Source of the DNA: Methanomicrobiales archaeon
GTDB taxonomy: Archaea > Halobacteriota > Methanomicrobia > Methanomicrobiales > Methanospirillaceae
Assembly (NCBI GenBank): GCA_013415575.1
Contig: JAAEES010000065.1
Span: 1 to 6,690, forward strand
DNA length: 6,690 nt
Direction: 5' to 3'
Position numbers and translations under genes: made by a program. Shown here piece by piece: positions 5,683 to 6,690 of this stretch; the first letter of the stretch is position 1; each line of letters starts with the position of its first letter. Below the pieces are notes generated by a model. That model was not told the DNA's origin and did not search any database. It saw only the letters and a program-made list of their open reading frames with translations.

Positions 5683-6549
5683 GTGGTTTCCAGAATTGAT
5701 GCCCCGCAGGGCGGCCTGATCTTTCTCAAAGGGGTGCTCATGGGAATGTGCGATATCATTCCCGGGGTCTCGGGCGGCACCATCGCTCTGATAACCGGGA
5801 TCTACGAGCGCCTGATCTCGGCGATCGGGAGTATCAGTGCAGTCCCGGTCACCGCGCTGCTCCGCGGCAGGAGGGAAGAGGCGGCTGAAGCGGTTAACCG
5901 CGTCGACCCGTTATTTCTCGTAATCCTCCTGGCAGGGATCGGCCTGGGATTGCTGACCATGTCACGGATCATCCTCATTGTTCTAAAGACCTCCCCCGCT
6001 GAGACATACGCCTTCTTTTTCGGCCTGATCATCGCTTCCTCAGTGCTCATCTACTACCGTATCGAGCAGGCGGATGCCGTTATTGCAGCAGTCTGGGTCG
6101 GGCTCGGGCTCGCTTTGGGATATGGTATCGGCGGGCTGGACCAGTCCGCTCTCGGGCACTCGCTGCCGGTTCTCTTCATCACCGGATTCATTGCTCTGTG
6201 TGCCATGATCCTCCCGGGTATCTCCGGGGCATACATCACGCTGCTCATGAACCAGTACGAGTTCCTCCTCGCTGCCCTCGCAAGCTTCCACCTCGTTCCA
6301 CTCGTCGTATATATGACCGGCGGGGTCGCGGGACTCCTTTCCATGAGCCGCATCCTGAAGCTCATGCTCCGCAGGTACCATACCCAGTCGCTGGCATTCC
6401 TCACCGGGCTCATGCTCGGTTCAACGCGGATGGTGTATGACCAGATTGCGGCTGCCGGGGGAACGGTGTCCGGTGTCTGGGTCTTTGGCGCGGCAGGAGT
6501 CCTCCTCATTGCCCTGATGGAGCTTGCCCTTCGCCGGTTCCCGGTATGA
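5683..6549 (+). CDS. DUF368 membrane protein, probable polyprenyl-phosphate translocase
   Basis: This 288-residue integral membrane protein has roughly eight hydrophobic segments and the DUF368 hallmark LKGVLMGMCDIIPGVSGGTIALITGIYERL (15-44). A second copy of the hallmark, AMILPGISGAYITLLMNQYEFLL, lies at 174-196. Another matching pair is GLLTMSRIILIVL (89-101) and GLLSMSRILKLML (217-229), each followed by an (A)F-x-x-GL segment, so the protein is an internal duplication. Bacterial DUF368 proteins have been reported to return undecaprenyl phosphate across the membrane. In archaea the likely substrate is dolichyl phosphate, which is inference. The frame stays open from 5641, but the GTG at 5683 is preferred: the TATA-like element at 5654-5659 puts the transcript start at that codon (leaderless), and the upstream residues lack family features. 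A later ATG (about codon 20) would cut into the conserved block. The neighbouring epimerase fits lipid-linked glycan work. Confidence 0.9.
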   Translation: MVSRIDAPQGGLIFLKGVLMGMCDIIPGVSGGTIALITGIYERLISAIGSISAVPVTALLRGRREEAAEAVNRVDPLFLVILLAGIGLGLLTMSRIILIVLKTSPAETYAFFFGLIIASSVLIYYRIEQADAVIAAVWVGLGLALGYGIGGLDQSALGHSLPVLFITGFIALCAMILPGISGAYITLLMNQYEFLLAALASFHLVPLVVYMTGGVAGLLSMSRILKLMLRRYHTQSLAFLTGLMLGSTRMVYDQIAAAGGTVSGVWVFGAAGVLLIALMELALRRFPV

Positions 6550-6555
6550 TGGAAA

Positions 6556-6574
6556 TGATCGGAGCGTCCGATCA
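6556..6574. repeat. Perfect inverted repeat between DUF368 and the marker 12 gene
   Basis: TGATCGGA-GCG-TCCGATCA is an exact 8-base inverted repeat with a 3-base spacer, starting 7 bases after the DUF368 stop codon. No T-run follows on the plus strand, so a bacterial-type terminator is unlikely. It lies immediately upstream of a TATA-like element (6579-6586), a place where a dimeric regulator could bind. As RNA it would form a stable hairpin at the 3' end of the DUF368 message. Confidence 0.7.
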
Positions 6575-6576
6575 CA

Positions 6577-6587
6577 ATGATAAAACC
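6577..6587 (+). promoter_or_regulatory. Possible TATA element for the marker 12 gene
   Basis: ATGATAAAACC is the only AT-rich stretch between DUF368 and the next gene. It is centred about 32 bases before the ATG at 6614. A start about 25 bases downstream would leave a very short leader and would cut into the GGGAG site at 6601-6605, so the assignment is uncertain. Transcription from DUF368 is also possible. Confidence 0.35.
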
Positions 6588-6613
6588 ACCAGCATGCCAA
6601 GGGAGTACCGGAA

Positions 6614-6690
6614 ATGTTTATCGGCATTGACCATGGGACGACCTCGATCCGGTTTTCCTCCGGGGAGTCCTGCTTCAAGATAACGAGGGA
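6614..6690 (+). CDS. Probable methanogenesis marker protein 12, N-terminal part
   Basis: Only the first 25 codons and two bases lie in the window; the frame is open at the right edge. The ATG follows GGGAG (6601-6605) with an 8-base gap, a good ribosome-binding site. The peptide begins MFIGIDHGTTSIRFSSGE. GIDHGTTSIRF is the phosphate-binding loop of ASKHA-fold (hexokinase/actin/Hsp70-like) ATPases. The exact start MF-GIDHGTT-IRF is what I recall for methanogenesis marker protein 12, a protein of unknown function found almost only in methanogens. Another ASKHA kinase cannot be excluded from so short a segment, but the methanogen setting supports the call. Confidence 0.8.
   Translation, partial: MFIGIDHGTTSIRFSSGESCFKITR

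Noticed and set aside
5670..5688. Imperfect inverted repeat CCATAC/GTGTGG at the DUF368 start
   Set aside because: It has one mismatch in six bases and short arms, so chance is likely.
6054..6575. 173-codon minus-strand open frame opposite DUF368
   Set aside because: The plus strand has clear membrane segments and duplicated family motifs; the reverse frame is their antisense shadow.
1..6690. CRISPR array, insertion sequence, prophage or attachment site
   Set aside because: No regularly spaced repeats, transposase, integrase or direct repeat at the tRNA is present in the window. The 3' flank of the tRNA lies outside it, so integration there cannot be judged.

Overview
The window is chromosomal DNA from a methanogenic archaeon, most likely of the order Methanomicrobiales. 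The evidence is a complete methenyl-tetrahydromethanopterin cyclohydrolase (Mch), a Cdc6/Orc1 replication ATPase, an archaeal-type cofactor-independent phosphoglycerate mutase, the start of a protein resembling methanogenesis marker protein 12, archaeal TATA-like elements, GGAGG/GGTG-type ribosome-binding sites and a tRNA gene without encoded CCA. The genus cannot be fixed from the sequence alone.

Layout. From about 5620 down to position 4, everything lies on the minus strand. In transcription order it is: an NAD-dependent sugar-nucleotide epimerase, phosphoglycerate mutase (apgM), a small zinc-ribbon protein of unknown function, a Cdc6/Orc1 paralogue, mch, a short class I SAM-dependent methyltransferase and tRNA-Val(UAC). 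The spacing is tight (16 to 60 bases), but mch, the zinc-ribbon gene and the tRNA each appear to have their own TATA-like element, so this is a series of short units rather than one operon. To the right, on the plus strand, are a DUF368 membrane protein (probable polyprenyl/dolichyl-phosphate translocase) and the first 25 codons of a probable methanogenesis marker 12 gene, which runs off the window. The plus- and minus-strand blocks diverge from a 59-base region with one AT-rich core.

How the genes fit together. Mch is a core C1 enzyme of methanogenesis, and marker 12 (function unknown) is typical of methanogens. ApgM serves gluconeogenesis/glycolysis. The epimerase and DUF368 protein plausibly belong to surface-glycan or N-glycan assembly: one supplies a sugar nucleotide, the other recycles the lipid carrier. 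The Cdc6 paralogue has altered Walker B and sensor-1 residues and follows the zinc-ribbon gene closely; the two may work together, but the sequence gives no direct proof.

Most of the region is ordinary methanogen core genome. There is no CRISPR array, insertion sequence, prophage or convincing replication origin. The points most worth a second look are the divergent epimerase/DUF368 promoter with a probable leaderless GTG start, a perfect 8-base inverted repeat before the marker 12 gene, a hairpin against the mch ribosome-binding site, and the Cdc6-paralogue/zinc-ribbon pair. Five start codons were moved inward from the longest reading frame (mch, cdc6, zinc-ribbon protein, epimerase, DUF368); the reasons are given in each entry.
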